A stretch of 64,000 nt of DNA, taken from assembly GCA_963082875.1 (NCBI GenBank), contig OY720097.1, positions 19,476,501-19,540,500 on the forward strand, in the 5' to 3' direction. A program made the translations under genes and the position numbers. Positions 25,011-39,618 of this stretch are shown here, piece after piece (positions within the stretch are counted from its first letter, which is position 1; every line of letters starts with the position of its first letter). Source of the DNA: Corella eumyota. Its lineage: Eukaryota; Chordata; Ascidiacea; Phlebobranchia; Corellidae. The notes under the pieces were generated by a model. The model searched no databases. It was not told the origin of the DNA and saw nothing but the letters and a program-made list of their open reading frames with translations.

Positions 25011-26102
25011 TCAAGTCTCCAAGCCTTTCTCAGTCTTAATAGCACTTTTACCAATAACAGACATTGAGATAGCTAAAAGTAGTAATAAAACACACAACAG
25101 GATTCTCCAGTTTAAATTAAATGGGCCTTTATACCAAGGGTAGCCACCTTCTACCTCATGTTTTCTTTCTAGATCTAAACCCATTCGTTTAGGTTCGGTT
25201 ACAGGAGTTGCATAAAAAAATCGAGTATACTGTGGTATATAAAGGGCAGGCTGCTGTTCTATAACAAAAACTTAATTTTAGTTAAGATTATTATTGTTTT
25301 TAAAGAAATGTCGTCCCTTTATTTGAGGGGGCTTTTCACAGGGATTTTAAATAGAATTTTGCTTAAGCAATTATCTTTTTAAAATCTACTTGACACTTAT
25401 TCTTAAACTTCCTGTGTTAAGTGTTTGCTTATAGACGAGAATAACGTTACGACGATAATGCTATGACATATAGCAATAGATTATAAATACCAAAGGTTTT
25501 AACAACGATTTTAGAATCGAAATGTAGTTGTTGGTAGGCAAACATTTTGGTTAGTTTATTAAACATACCCCGTTCAATTAATTCTTGTTTGGCAAGTTTA
25601 AATCTTTCCATGAAACTTAATCTCCCAGCTTCACCGGCACCAGGAAAAAATTGAAATTCCAAATGTGTTCCTTCGCCTAAGTTGGTGGTTAATTCTTCCC
25701 ATTTTTGATATTCGCGCCTCAAAAAATAAATAATGTAGTAGTTAGGTGGTGGCGATAGGCATGTTGATAATCTAGCAACTTTGCCAAGTCAAAAGACACA
25801 AGTTACTTTATGGTTACCTCAACGAATAATCCTATTAATAGCCTTTTAAATTTTTAAAATTACCGGGTTTTTAGCATTACTTTAATGTTCCCACATTTTC
25901 CTAACTCCTCTAAACGTTTAAGAACCCATAGTCTCTTATGTCCATCCACAACCCAATACTTATTGTCAAGGTGGACAACTGTTATCATTTCGTCGTTTTT
26001 ATGTGTTAAATCTCCGACTGACACGTGACCATACATGACCATTCGAAATAGATCGATGACGTCACAACCACTTGATAATCGGGATTTGACAGTGTGTCGC
26101 AT
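25011..26102 (-). CDS. ParB/sulfiredoxin-like domain protein with C-terminal membrane anchor
   Basis: Three exons on the minus strand: 25864-26102, 25569-25717, 25011-25258; 211 residues. Residues about 20-80 (VGDLTHKNDEMITVVHLDN, then YWVVDGHKRLWVLKRLEELG) resemble the ParB/sulfiredoxin fold: a short strand, the G-H-x-R turn and a following helix. The sulfiredoxin catalytic Cys (GGCHR) is replaced by DGHKR, so reductase chemistry is unlikely. A Gly-rich linker (FFPGAGEAGR) and an amphipathic helix follow. The last exon encodes a Pro/Tyr-rich segment and a single hydrophobic helix (about 180-199, starting WRILLCVLL) twelve residues from the end, as in tail-anchored proteins. If the exon 2 donor is not used, the frame runs on to a stop at 25447 instead. 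I do not recognise a named family; function is unknown. Confidence 0.72.
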
Positions 26103-27482
26103 AAAACTAAAAAACGTTTGTTTTAAGGTAATAGGTTGTTTGTATTTATATTGTAGGGTGTACTGTTGTATTGTAACTTATTTGTGTTATCCGTAAACCT
26201 TATTCTCAAGGACAAATAGTGTGGCATTGGTTTGGCTCGAACCCTAAACCTTTCGGCTCCGAGCTTTGCCAAGACCGCTTTCTTAAACTACTGGATTTAA
26301 TATTAAAATGTTCACTTTACAGCTTAGTAGTAATCCTAACCCATTTTTCTGACCCAAAGTATTTTTGGGTTGTTTAAATACCCCTATTTTTGAACATTGT
26401 TTTTACGTGAGTATTACATGATTATGTAAGATATAAAGTAATTTAATTACTTATACTAATACCGAATCTCAGAAGGTCGAAGTATTCGAAAGGTCAAAAC
26501 ATTTTTATTTGGTTGGTATTGGCATTCTGGCATTGGCTCCATCGTTACTTATGAGGTTTTTTTTTAAAAATTATGCGTTTAATCTTGTATTAATTTATCT
26601 TGATAAAAATATTTAATTTAATGCCTTTTTTTGATTAAATTTCTGTTGCCAAGCGATTTTTAAATTTAAACACGTGTAAACTCTTATCGGTCGAGTGATT
26701 TCATGAAAATCTTTTTGTTTTGTTGATAGTTTATTATAGTTTTGACTTGAATAAACATGATTAGGTTTTTATAAATTGGATAATTTTTAAACAATCATCT
26801 AGCTATTAGGAAAAAAAAACTTATAGTAAACAGTTATTTTATACGTCTTTTGTTGTGAATATTTTACCAAAAATATTAATAAAAAACTCCCGCCAAATGT
26901 TTTTCAAAATAGCGCGAAAACAAACGAAAGTTAATAATAATCTTAGAGATTGTAATAGTCAGATAGTGACAACGCGTTTAAAACTAACTAAAACAAATTG
27001 TTTTGGAGATAAAAATAATGCAAAAGTGCACGAAAAATCAAAGTCATGTTTATTTACTATTACAAAAATCTTTAGTCATTATGATTTGGAAACTTTTTAT
27101 CCCAAGTTTTTTATTTGCGTTATGATATTTAAGTTTGTTAAGCATCAAATATAAAGTTGAATTAAATTAGCTTAATAGTTAAACAGAAAAGTAGGTGATC
27201 AAGTTACCTATGGTCTGTTTTCTGTATTTATTACTAAATTTAAATGTTAATTGTTAAAATATCAGAATATAATATGTTGGATTGAGATTGTCTGTGTGTG
27301 TTAGTTGGATTAAAATTCAATTGCTGAATCTGGAATGACATATTAGTTTTAGCATTAAGGTGATCCATCTGCTACCCTGGCAGTATGATAATTTAAAGTT
27401 ATGTTGGATATAAATTTAGTACAATAATTTTATATATGTAAAAAAAACGCACATTTTTTATATTTTTTTAGAATCTTATAAA
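26103..27482. promoter_or_regulatory. Divergent flank between ParB-like gene and SLC26
   Basis: 1.38 kb between divergent genes. It holds a family 2 SINE-like fragment at 26165-26295. A T-rich acceptor (TATTTTTTTAG ending at 27471) lies 11 bases before the SLC26 start, so the SLC26 mRNA probably has a 5' leader spliced or trans-spliced here. An open frame at 26855-27154 has no support. Confidence 0.55.
26165..26295 (-). mobile_element. tRNA-derived SINE fragment, family 2
   Basis: Read on the minus strand it has GAGCCGAAAGGTTTAGGGTT then CGAGCC (B-box-like), CCAATGCCACACTATTTG, and a later GTTTACGGATAACAC. The same order is found at 51963-52095, so the two are copies of one repeat family distinct from the common SINE. 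Confidence 0.68.
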
Positions 27483-29822
27483 ATGGCAAATACAGCTGTT
27501 CTTGTAAACCGATCGGTTTTTACAGATGACAAATTCCATGAAAGATATCAAAAAGCCGAGAGTCAAAAAACTTCATTCCCACTAAAGCGATGGCGACAGA
27601 AACAAGGAAAATGCTCTCGACAGCGAATTTGGGAAATAATTTTATCTATTTTTCCGGTATTGTCATGGTTACCAAAGTACGAACGAAGTTACTTAATGGG
27701 AGATTTTATTGCTGGATGGACGGTGGGAATAATTAGAATCCCACAAGGAATGGCTTATGCACTACTAGCAGGTGTACAACCTGTTTACGGACTTTACAGT
27801 TGTTTTTTCCCGGTTTTATTATGGTTTGTATTTTCCACGTCGCATCATACTTCGGTTGGTACAATGGCTGTCGTTTGCTTAATGATACAAAACCTTATCA
27901 GCCAGCATGTTCCGGATTTAAACATTGTTATGAACGGTTCCTCTCTCTTAATTAACGGCCTCGAAACAGATTTAAATACAATTTCTTTAGAGTATTTTTA
28001 TGAAGGACCTGGTGGCCAGGATCTATTTAACTCTACAAAATATATTTCTGATGCTATGGTAGATCAAGAAAACATGAAAATACAGATTGCTACGTCGGCG
28101 ACTTTATTAGTAGGAATTATACAACTTGCAATGGCATTGTTTAGGCTTGGGTTTTTAACAACCCTACTTTCTGATCCAGTTATACAAGGTTTTACAACAG
28201 GCACGGCATTTCACATAGTCTCCACACAGGTCGAGTATTTATTTGGTTTGGATAATGCAGTCGGAAAATACAGCGGACCTTTTGCTATTTTCAAAACTTT
28301 TTCGGACATTTTCAGTAATCTGTATCAATCCAATCTAACTGATGTCGTTATAACAGCTGTATGCTTACCGACGTTATTCGTGATAAAATACATTAATAAT
28401 AAATACAAGACAAAACTCAAAAGTATTCCTATTCCAGTTGAACTTATTTTGGTCGTCGTGGCAACATTGATATCATATTTCTGTAATTTGGATGACCCTC
28501 CATACAATGTTAATATTGTCAAAACCATTCCAACCGGCTTTCCAAGTTTTTCGGTGCCTTCTTACATAAACTTATGGAGCGATATGATATCTGATTGTAT
28601 TATTATGGCATTCATAAGTGTTGCAATTTCGCTATCTTTAACTAAAGTGTATGCTGATAAACACCATTATGAAATCGACGCAAATCAAGAAATATTAGCA
28701 CTTGGAATTTGTAATACTTTTCCTGCCTTTTTAAGTTCATTTGCGGTGGCTGCTTCCCTGTCTAGAACAGCAATACAGGAATCTACTGGAGGTAAAACAC
28801 AACTTGTAGCAGTTATTTCATCGGTTTTAATGTTAATTGTCCTTATATGGCTGGCACCATTATTTCAACCTGTTCCAAAGTCAGTACTGGCTTGTATTAT
28901 CATAGTTGCTTTAAAAGGTTTGTTTTTACAATTCTCTAAGTTAAAGGATTTATGGTTTATCAGCAAATTCGATTTTGCTATATGGTTGGTCACTTGTGTA
29001 TCTGTTATTGTTTTGGGTGTTGAACTTGGTCTGGCTGTAGGAGTTGTTTTTGCAATTGTCGTACTTCTGTTTAGAATTCAACATCCTAGGCATGCAATAC
29101 TTGGCAGAATTTTGTTCACCGATATTTATGCAGATCATATAAAGTATGAGGATGCAAAAGAAGCTCCTGGGATTAAAATATTTCAATATGCCGACTCAGT
29201 CTCGTTTACAAACAAAGATTCTTTTCGGAACTCTTTGTATAAATCAATCGGTTGTAATCCGAGCACCGTACTTGCGAAACTTGATAAACTAAAGAAAAAT
29301 CAAAAAGAAACGACGGAAATACCGTTGGTTTCACAAGAGATTTCGTCAAGTTCAACAAGTTTAAATAGGTCATTTAAAAGAAAAAATTCCTACGTAGAAG
29401 AGACACAGAATGATGAAATCACATGCGAAGAAGGAAAAAACGAAAAAAATAAAGCCAAAGAGTGTAATAATAAACAAATCAATTCTGTTTTAGGATTCAA
29501 TGTTTTAATCTTTGATGCCACCATGTGGAGTTTTGTTGATTCAACAGCAGGAAGAGAAATTATTCAAATTATCGACGTTTTTCAGAATCTCGATGTTGAA
29601 GTTTTAATTGGAGGAGCAATGTCTAACGTACTTGATACTTTACACGGTTGTGGTTTAGACTCGAGGGTTGGTAAAAATCTGGTTTTTGTTACACTACATG
29701 ATGCTGTTACCCATGCCGAGAAAGTTAATCAACTTAAGTGTCAACAATTTAATAAAAATCTGGAAGATAAACCCTATGTGTTTATGCCTGGGTATCCTGG
29801 TTATGATCTGTTATCACTTTAG
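27483..29822 (+). CDS. SLC26 family anion transporter, intronless
   Basis: A single open frame of 779 residues. The sulfate-permease signature region is clear: DFIAGWTVGIIRIPQGMAYA (about 74-92), LAGVQPVYGLY, and SVGTMAVVCLM. Numerous membrane helices follow, with an Asn-glycosylatable loop (NGS, NST) near 150-185. The C-terminal STAS domain (about 545-765) contains KIFQYADSVSFTN and LIFDATMWSFVDSTAGREI and is split by a Ser/Lys/Glu-rich insertion, as in animal SLC26 proteins. Members carry chloride, bicarbonate, sulfate or iodide across plasma membranes. It has no introns in a window where most genes are highly split. A polyadenylation signal lies at 29908-29913. I recall that an ascidian Slc26 acts in notochord lumen formation, but I cannot tell whether this is that paralog. 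Confidence 0.93.
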   Translation: MANTAVLVNRSVFTDDKFHERYQKAESQKTSFPLKRWRQKQGKCSRQRIWEIILSIFPVLSWLPKYERSYLMGDFIAGWTVGIIRIPQGMAYALLAGVQPVYGLYSCFFPVLLWFVFSTSHHTSVGTMAVVCLMIQNLISQHVPDLNIVMNGSSLLINGLETDLNTISLEYFYEGPGGQDLFNSTKYISDAMVDQENMKIQIATSATLLVGIIQLAMALFRLGFLTTLLSDPVIQGFTTGTAFHIVSTQVEYLFGLDNAVGKYSGPFAIFKTFSDIFSNLYQSNLTDVVITAVCLPTLFVIKYINNKYKTKLKSIPIPVELILVVVATLISYFCNLDDPPYNVNIVKTIPTGFPSFSVPSYINLWSDMISDCIIMAFISVAISLSLTKVYADKHHYEIDANQEILALGICNTFPAFLSSFAVAASLSRTAIQESTGGKTQLVAVISSVLMLIVLIWLAPLFQPVPKSVLACIIIVALKGLFLQFSKLKDLWFISKFDFAIWLVTCVSVIVLGVELGLAVGVVFAIVVLLFRIQHPRHAILGRILFTDIYADHIKYEDAKEAPGIKIFQYADSVSFTNKDSFRNSLYKSIGCNPSTVLAKLDKLKKNQKETTEIPLVSQEISSSSTSLNRSFKRKNSYVEETQNDEITCEEGKNEKNKAKECNNKQINSVLGFNVLIFDATMWSFVDSTAGREIIQIIDVFQNLDVEVLIGGAMSNVLDTLHGCGLDSRVGKNLVFVTLHDAVTHAEKVNQLKCQQFNKNLEDKPYVFMPGYPGYDLLSL

Positions 29823-30868
29823 GCATACGAGTGTCATTTTTTTTTCCTTTGTAATTTTTTTTGTAAATATGCTAAATTTTTTTAAGTGTGCTATAAATTT
29901 TTTATACAATAAACTTTATATGAAATCTGAAATAACTTTTTAAATATAATTGTAAAATTTTTGTTCTCTCATATATTCTACTATATTTTTCTTGTTTTTG
30001 CATACCTATTGTCTATTTTGTTATTGAAATTAACTGTGTATACACATGCTTCATCTTCTAAAAGTTCTGTGTTAGTGAAGCTTATATTTATGTTATATAT
30101 GTATATTATGTGTGTATGAAATGTTTAAATCATGTGGACTTTGAACTGTAAAACTAGCAAGAAAAGTGGATACGGTTTCCTAATTATAAAAAATAGTAAC
30201 TGATTGTACATCGCATTAGGGTTATGGTATATATATATTTAGGGTAAAAATTACGTTAAGGTATATATATATATTTTAAAGCATTATAAAGTAACAAAAA
30301 CAATATTTACCTATCATCTGTATGATATATAGTAATAAAACAATTCACAAGAACTGTAAACGTTAAGCATAAATTTATAAACTGTTATTTACACATGATA
30401 TATATTTTTGATTTTTTTTTTAAAACTGTGTCAAGTTTTTACTTACTAATCACTTGCTTAGCTGTGAAGTTAGGGTTCTATTTAAAATATTGTCAAGTAA
30501 TTTTATAAACCAAACTGTGAATAAATTACAATTTTTGTCTTACTACTAACAAGTTTGTATTTTATATTTTCTAGAACTTTTTACTTTATTTTGTAGTTTA
30601 TTTATCTTTACACATAGCTCTATATTTATTACGTACTATTGCAAATAATATAATATTTTTCCTAGATGATATAATCCACTTTTTGTGCTTTTCAATGTGT
30701 ATGCAGTAACTATACTTAGATTTAAACACTATTTATTATTTTTTGTACATTTTTGTGTGCTTTGCTTACAACAACTATGTATTGGTACCTACTTTTGTAC
30801 TCACTTTTTTGACATGCTGTTTATATTTGCAGGTTACTTTTTATTTAGGAATACTTTAGTTTTAAAAA
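29823..30868. other. SLC26 3' flank and METTL27 5' flank
   Basis: 1.05 kb of AT-rich sequence. It holds AATAAA at 29908-29913 and TA-repeat stretches near 30230 and 30270. A T-rich acceptor ending TTTGCAG at 30832 precedes the METTL27 start by 36 bases and may be a leader splice or trans-splice site. Confidence 0.55.
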
Positions 30869-31552
30869 ATGTCTGAAAAACAACAAGAGCTATACAACAA
30901 AGTATATGGGGAATATATTAACGTTGGAAGTACTGAGAACACCGTTGAAAACTACACTAAGTTAGCAACCACTTATGAAGCTGATTTTGTAGGTTTGGGT
31001 TATGATACCCCAAAAGTATTAGCTGAAGCGGCATTGGATGTATTAAAGGGCAATTCTGAAGATCAAAATATTTTGGATTTGGCATGTGGTACTGGATTAG
31101 TAGCTAAGTTTTTAAAATCAGCTGGGTTTAAAGGTAGCATTGATGGAAACGATGGCAGTAGCGGAATGTTAAAATTAGCAAAGGATTCAGGTTTTTATCG
31201 CACGTTGGTGGAAGAATTTATTATGGCTGAAAGACCAATTGGTTTTGCGGACAACTTTTATGATGCTGTCGTGTGTTGTGGAGGATTTGGGCCTGGTCAT
31301 ATTATGCCAGACTGTTTGGGGGATGTTCTACGTGTCACCAAACTCGGTGGCATAATTGTTTTTGCGACCCGTTACAACGAAATCGCAACAGAATATGTCA
31401 CAACCCTTGTGCAGGAAATTGAAAGGTTGGAAAAAGAAAACTTCTGGGTTAAAGAAAGAGTTTTCCAAACTCAGTATTTTAGTTTCGATGCATCCAACAA
31501 GGAAGAAAATAAACCGCTACTTGCAAAAATTTATTGCTATCGAAAAAAGTAA
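30869..31552 (+). CDS. METTL27: METTL27-like SAM-dependent methyltransferase, intronless
   Basis: A 227-residue single-exon ORF. It has a class I methyltransferase core: motif I ILDLACGTG (68-76), the acidic-loop region IDGNDGSSGM (91-100) and motif DAVVCCGGFGPGHI. The N-terminal YNKVYGEY and the ETEYV-like tail match the Williams-Beuren syndrome region protein METTL27 (WBSCR27) family. Substrate is unknown for the family as far as I know; the enzyme is presumably cytosolic. It sits between intronless SLC26 and multi-exon TYMS on the same strand. Confidence 0.85.
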   Translation: MSEKQQELYNKVYGEYINVGSTENTVENYTKLATTYEADFVGLGYDTPKVLAEAALDVLKGNSEDQNILDLACGTGLVAKFLKSAGFKGSIDGNDGSSGMLKLAKDSGFYRTLVEEFIMAERPIGFADNFYDAVVCCGGFGPGHIMPDCLGDVLRVTKLGGIIVFATRYNEIATEYVTTLVQEIERLEKENFWVKERVFQTQYFSFDASNKEENKPLLAKIYCYRKK

Positions 31553-32109
31553 CTTCAAATAACTATTTATTTGATTAAAATAATCAAATAATTTAAATTG
31601 TTATTTTAATGAAATTGTGCAGTGTGTTTGTTTCATATTTGGTTTATAACTTTTGCGGAAAACAGCATTTATTACTTACACGGCAATCTAAAATCTAAAA
31701 ATCTACCTCCAAATTTATGTAAATGTTGCCACCCCTTCCTCATTGCATTTCAACCTATGAACAGTTTTTTTTATTTATAATTTGATTAGTAGAGCGCCTA
31801 TAGCTCTTCAACGTACAACTTTTACAATCAATTTTATCAATTGTTTTATGCAAAATTTAATCCCAAAAATTTAAATGTTATTTTTGTTTTATTGTAGTTT
31901 GTCTTCAATTGTGTAAACAAAATTTGTTTAAAATAGTTGCAAAAATGTTTAGTACTATTTAAAAAATTTAAGTTGTGTTCAAATTTTTTCTTCATTAATG
32001 TAACTCTTTTATCATTTACATGATATTTTAAAATTAAATCATTAAATATTTTTAATTAGTATTAAAAATTGTTTAGTCCTTATTTTTTAAAAGTAAAAAA
32101 AACAATACT
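31553..32109. other. METTL27 3' flank and TYMS promoter
   Basis: 557 bp of AT-rich sequence. No ORF or repeat was recognised. It must hold the TYMS promoter if TYMS is not read through from upstream. Confidence 0.5.
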
Positions 32110-35398
<3,289 letters not shown>

Positions 35399-38300
35399 AG
35401 ATTAAGAAAATGGCGATCCCAAAATCTTAAAAATGAAAGTTTTGTTACAATGACAAATTAAAATTAAGATTTTTTTATACCAACTTTAATCAAGTTACTA
35501 GTATTTTTTAACAATAGATGTTGTTATTTAAAAAAAAAATTTAAAAAATTGTTGCTATATATTTTTTTAATTTTTTTTTGCTACTAATTAATTTTTTGTG
35601 AACAAATTTTATAATTTAGTTCAACTACTTTTTATCTTGTAATTTTTTCGAAAAAAATCATCATTTTTGTATTTACTTGAATATTTTACCAAAAAAATCT
35701 TATAACTACTGCCATTTATGTTATTGCATTAAACTTTGTATGTTAAATATATTTAAAATGAATTTTTTGTAAAACTTTTTCTTCAAATTTTTTGATTGTT
35801 ATTTACACATAGCTAGCTTAAACTTTTTGTACTCTTTTGTAAAAATACACAATCATACAGAAAAAAAGTTTGTTATTTAAAAGAAAATTGGGTAGTAGGG
35901 TTAAACTGATATCTTTAGTATAGTCTTATAGAAAGTAAGCGTCTTTAAAATACGTATTTTTGCTTTAACCGTTACAACTTTCTTTTAAGAATTAATTAAT
36001 GTTCTTTTTTGAAGGTGATAAGGTAATAGGTTAAGTAAAAAACTGCATTCTATTTTTGATGATTTAATTAAGATAATTTGGAATATTATCAGAATGTTCA
36101 ACAATAATTAATGTGTCAAATGGTTTTAAGATCGATGAAAGCTTGTACCATTTATTGACCCATGTTTTTCACATTTAATGACTTTTTAACATGGGAGCAA
36201 CGGGACCAAACTTATAAACCTACTACCGCATGGCAAAAATAATGTGAAAATCACCAGTTGTAGTTGTATATCGCAGAACAATAAATAATTGAAACTAATA
36301 ACAGTAAAATGTTATTTTCGTGTAGTTAGCTTAACTAGAAATTATTCGAACGAGGTATATATACCAATATCATCAAAAAATAACATAGAAATCCTTAGCT
36401 GTGATGCGCGTTACTTTTTGTGTGGTACGATATTACGAAACAAACTTCCCTACATTATAAATAAAAAAAAAAAACCACGTGAAATTTAATTCAACCAATA
36501 CACAGAGGGACCACAAATGTCATGATTTTATTCCAACGCAGGTCAAGATTTTTAGCAAAAAAAATTCACGGTTTGAGAAAGGGAGGTCTCCCTTAAGCAT
36601 CCGGGAGGCCTCCTAGACTTCCTATTGACTCGTGGGTGTTAAACTTTAACATCGCACATTGCACAAATAGGTACAACTGTATATGCCCCAATAGGAACTT
36701 AGTTTATTGTTTTCTGTATATGATGGTGTGGTTTTAGTTAAGCTTAGGTTAGTGTAAATTTTAGATAGCGTTAGTTAGCTTAGCCGAATTTCGCTTGTGT
36801 GTGAAATTAGCAGATTTTTTTTGTATTAAAGTGTAAATAATATATGTGTTATCTAACCTATACTTTTAGATTGATTTATTAAAAGTATTTTTTAACCGTT
36901 TAAGCTCAGTAAAACGGCACTTCTATTCCACGAATTAACGCTTGGTTTTACGTAAAATGCCTTAAAGCATTATTCAAGTTTATATATTTACTATAATATG
37001 CTATTTAGGCGTGTCTTTACTTCCCAACGTATATTGAATTGTATTTAAAAGAGACTTTTAAACAATTTCTTTAAACTTTAAGTAAAGCCGCTTGCTTGGT
37101 TTAGTTAGGCAGGCTACGTTTTTAACAGATTTCAAAATTTTAATTAAGCGTCGACGTGCTTTTTTTGCAGCTTAACGTGAGCCTTGTTAACCTGTTAAGA
37201 AATGTTTAAAGGCAGGTTACGCATATAAGGCTGTTGGCCTTTTTCGTTTATGTTTATTGATTTTATATAGTCTGACACGTTGTTAAAAATTAAAAATAAG
37301 GCGTGAAAAATTGATAATTAGTTTAATAACTAATACAAAATTTAGTAATTTTATAAATATAATTTGTTTACGCTAAATATGGGCCCTCTATATGGATTAG
37401 TTTTAGTTACATACAAAGTTAAATAAATCATTTTTTTTTGCAATTAACTTTTTGACATTTTGTTATATAAATTTTAAACGTAACTTTTCGATAAGACGAG
37501 TTCATAATGCTGTAGGTTAACTTATTTTTAGAAATGACTGGTAGCATATCTGGCATTAGATTCTGCTGTGCGGTGTTAGCACAACAAATTGTTTAGGACT
37601 ACCTTAAAGTTGGCATTTCGTTTCAGTCACGAGTTGCCATTAAAAATGCAGATTAATAATTAATTGTTTGTCATAAAAATTTCCAATTAGATATTTTTAA
37701 AACAAGTTTAGTGGGATTCGGTGGACGATCCAAAAGGTTAAGGCCCGCCGCAATCATATTATTTATTTACTTTTAAACCCGACGTTAACGGATATTTAAC
37801 ATAAATATTTTGTTACAATTATTACTTTTTGTTATTTTATTTAAGCATAGTTTTTCTTAGTTGAAAAAAAGGTAAATTGGTCTTTGTTTTAATTGTAGTT
37901 GTGTTGTATTTTGTTATTAGTTGCCTTTTTCTAATTTGTAGTTAGATATTTTATTTTGTTTTAGTTTTTCTATTCAAAACTTGCGATATTTTTTTAAGTT
38001 TGTATATTCTAATTTAAAAATTTTCAATAGTTAGCTGGTTTTATTTTGGATAAATGTGCTATCACGTTTTCTATCTTTATCTTATTTTGCGGCCCCTTTA
38101 GTTTTTTATTTCTAATATTAGAAGAATAAAATTAGTTTGTTGGTTTACTTAAATGCCAACCGACAAACAATTTTCACAGACGAGTCTCGAAAAATTTTTC
38201 TCTGGTGAATTGTGATAGCTTACTTTATAAAAATCGCTTTTTTGTAGGTGAAATATAAGGTCAAATATGTTAATGTGTCAAGATATCATCAATAAACAAA

Positions 38301-39618
38301 ATGCGTCAATTTTTACGTTGCTACTTACATGGTGATCGAACGCAAACACTACTTTATCGAACTAACCTTTCACGCGGGCTGAAATTTTTATTAGATTTCG
38401 AATTTTTCTTGGAAGGATTTGGTCGACTAGTTTGTCCATTTCCTGAAATCGTTGTAAGGTCATAGGGAAGGCGGAAATTAGGTCACGTGATTTTATAGGA
38501 GAAAAAAATTTCAGTGGATTACAAAATTCTAATTTTTGCTAAAGCCCTGTAAAACATTTAATTTTGATTACATTTTGTATAGCGAAACTTGAAAAAAACA
38601 GATAAAATTTAAGATAAGACGGTTTTATAAACATATCAACGTTGACATTTGAAAAATCGAAACCAAACATTTATCTCTGTCTCACTTTCAATTTACAATT
38701 TCTAACTGAATTTCAAAAATTATAAAAATAAAACTATTCTAATTTTATATTAAAATACTGCTACGTGCAAATTAAATTTGTTTATTTTAAAATGCAGAAA
38801 TGATTTTCCTGACCTTTTAGAAAGGTCCCTCCCTTCTTTTAAAAATTTAATCACCTTAGGGCGATAGTACAGCCCTATAAAAGTCTTATGACAAGAATTA
38901 AATGTATGATAAGTATTTAGTAGCAACATAATTAAGAATTTAGTGGTTACATAAGCGGTTAATGACAGCTGAATTAAGCCAAGTTATATAAATATAACGT
39001 CGTACTTTATTCGAATTAATTAACAAGAATGATATCATTATATTTTGGATTTATATATTTGGTTTAAATAGTTATATTTATTGAAGGATGTATTTAAAAA
39101 GTAGTTAATTAATTATCAGATTATAAAATTATTAAATTTAAATGTATAAAAATAGTTGAAATTACTTTGTTTATGATATAATTTGTTACCAAATGTATAT
39201 TACAAAATATTCATTATTTGAGTATTCGTAGATATTTTGGAAATAGCGTCAAATCAACTAAACATTAACGTTAATTATGTAGTTATAAAGTTGAGAAAAA
39301 CTAGGTTTGCTATATAGATTAAACCACAAATTTTTGTGGCGCTATTACTTAAAAGTTTGACTCAATAGTCATTAGATTTTGCGGTAACAAAGTGCCTGGA
39401 ATTTTTGATTGCCTTATTTTTTTCATCAAATACTTTTCTACTAAATCATCTAAGATGAATAATAGAAAAGAATTTTATGAAAAAATTGTTTTATTTAACA
39501 GACAAAATTTATATTAATTAACAGAAAGCATTTTATAAAAAAAATTGTATTATTAAAAAAAATTTTATAAAAAAATTGTATTATTTAACAGACAGATCAA
39601 ATTGAATCAAGAGATAAT
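35399..39618. other. 4.2-kb intergenic region, largest gap in the window
   Basis: There is no coding exon I can support; six-frame open stretches are short and AT-rich. A near-palindromic GGGAGGTCTCCC followed by GGGAGGCCTCC lies around 36586-36612. A roughly 35-bp AT-rich tandem repeat sits at 39471-39597 just before the next gene. No SINE copy was found here. It could hold regulatory DNA for the secreted-protein gene downstream. Confidence 0.5.
39471..39597. repeat. AT-rich tandem repeat upstream of cytokine-like gene
   Basis: Three imperfect units of about 35 bp with core TTTATAAAAAAATTGTATTA; two of them end TTTAACAGACA. The last unit finishes 21 bases before the start codon at 39619, so the repeat lies in the 5' UTR or core promoter. 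Confidence 0.7.

Noticed and set aside
25447-25568. C-terminal continuation of ParB-like exon 2 to a stop
   Set aside because: The strong donor at 25568 joins in frame to a third exon with a membrane helix and well-composed sequence, so read-through is the less likely form.
26855-27154. 99-codon open frame upstream of SLC26
   Set aside because: Lys/Asn/Phe-rich composition expected of AT-rich DNA, no splice logic or similarity; more likely 5' flank.
38313-38380. Minus-strand exon-like segment with acceptor and donor around 38.3 kb
   Set aside because: All three frames contain stops; at most non-coding.
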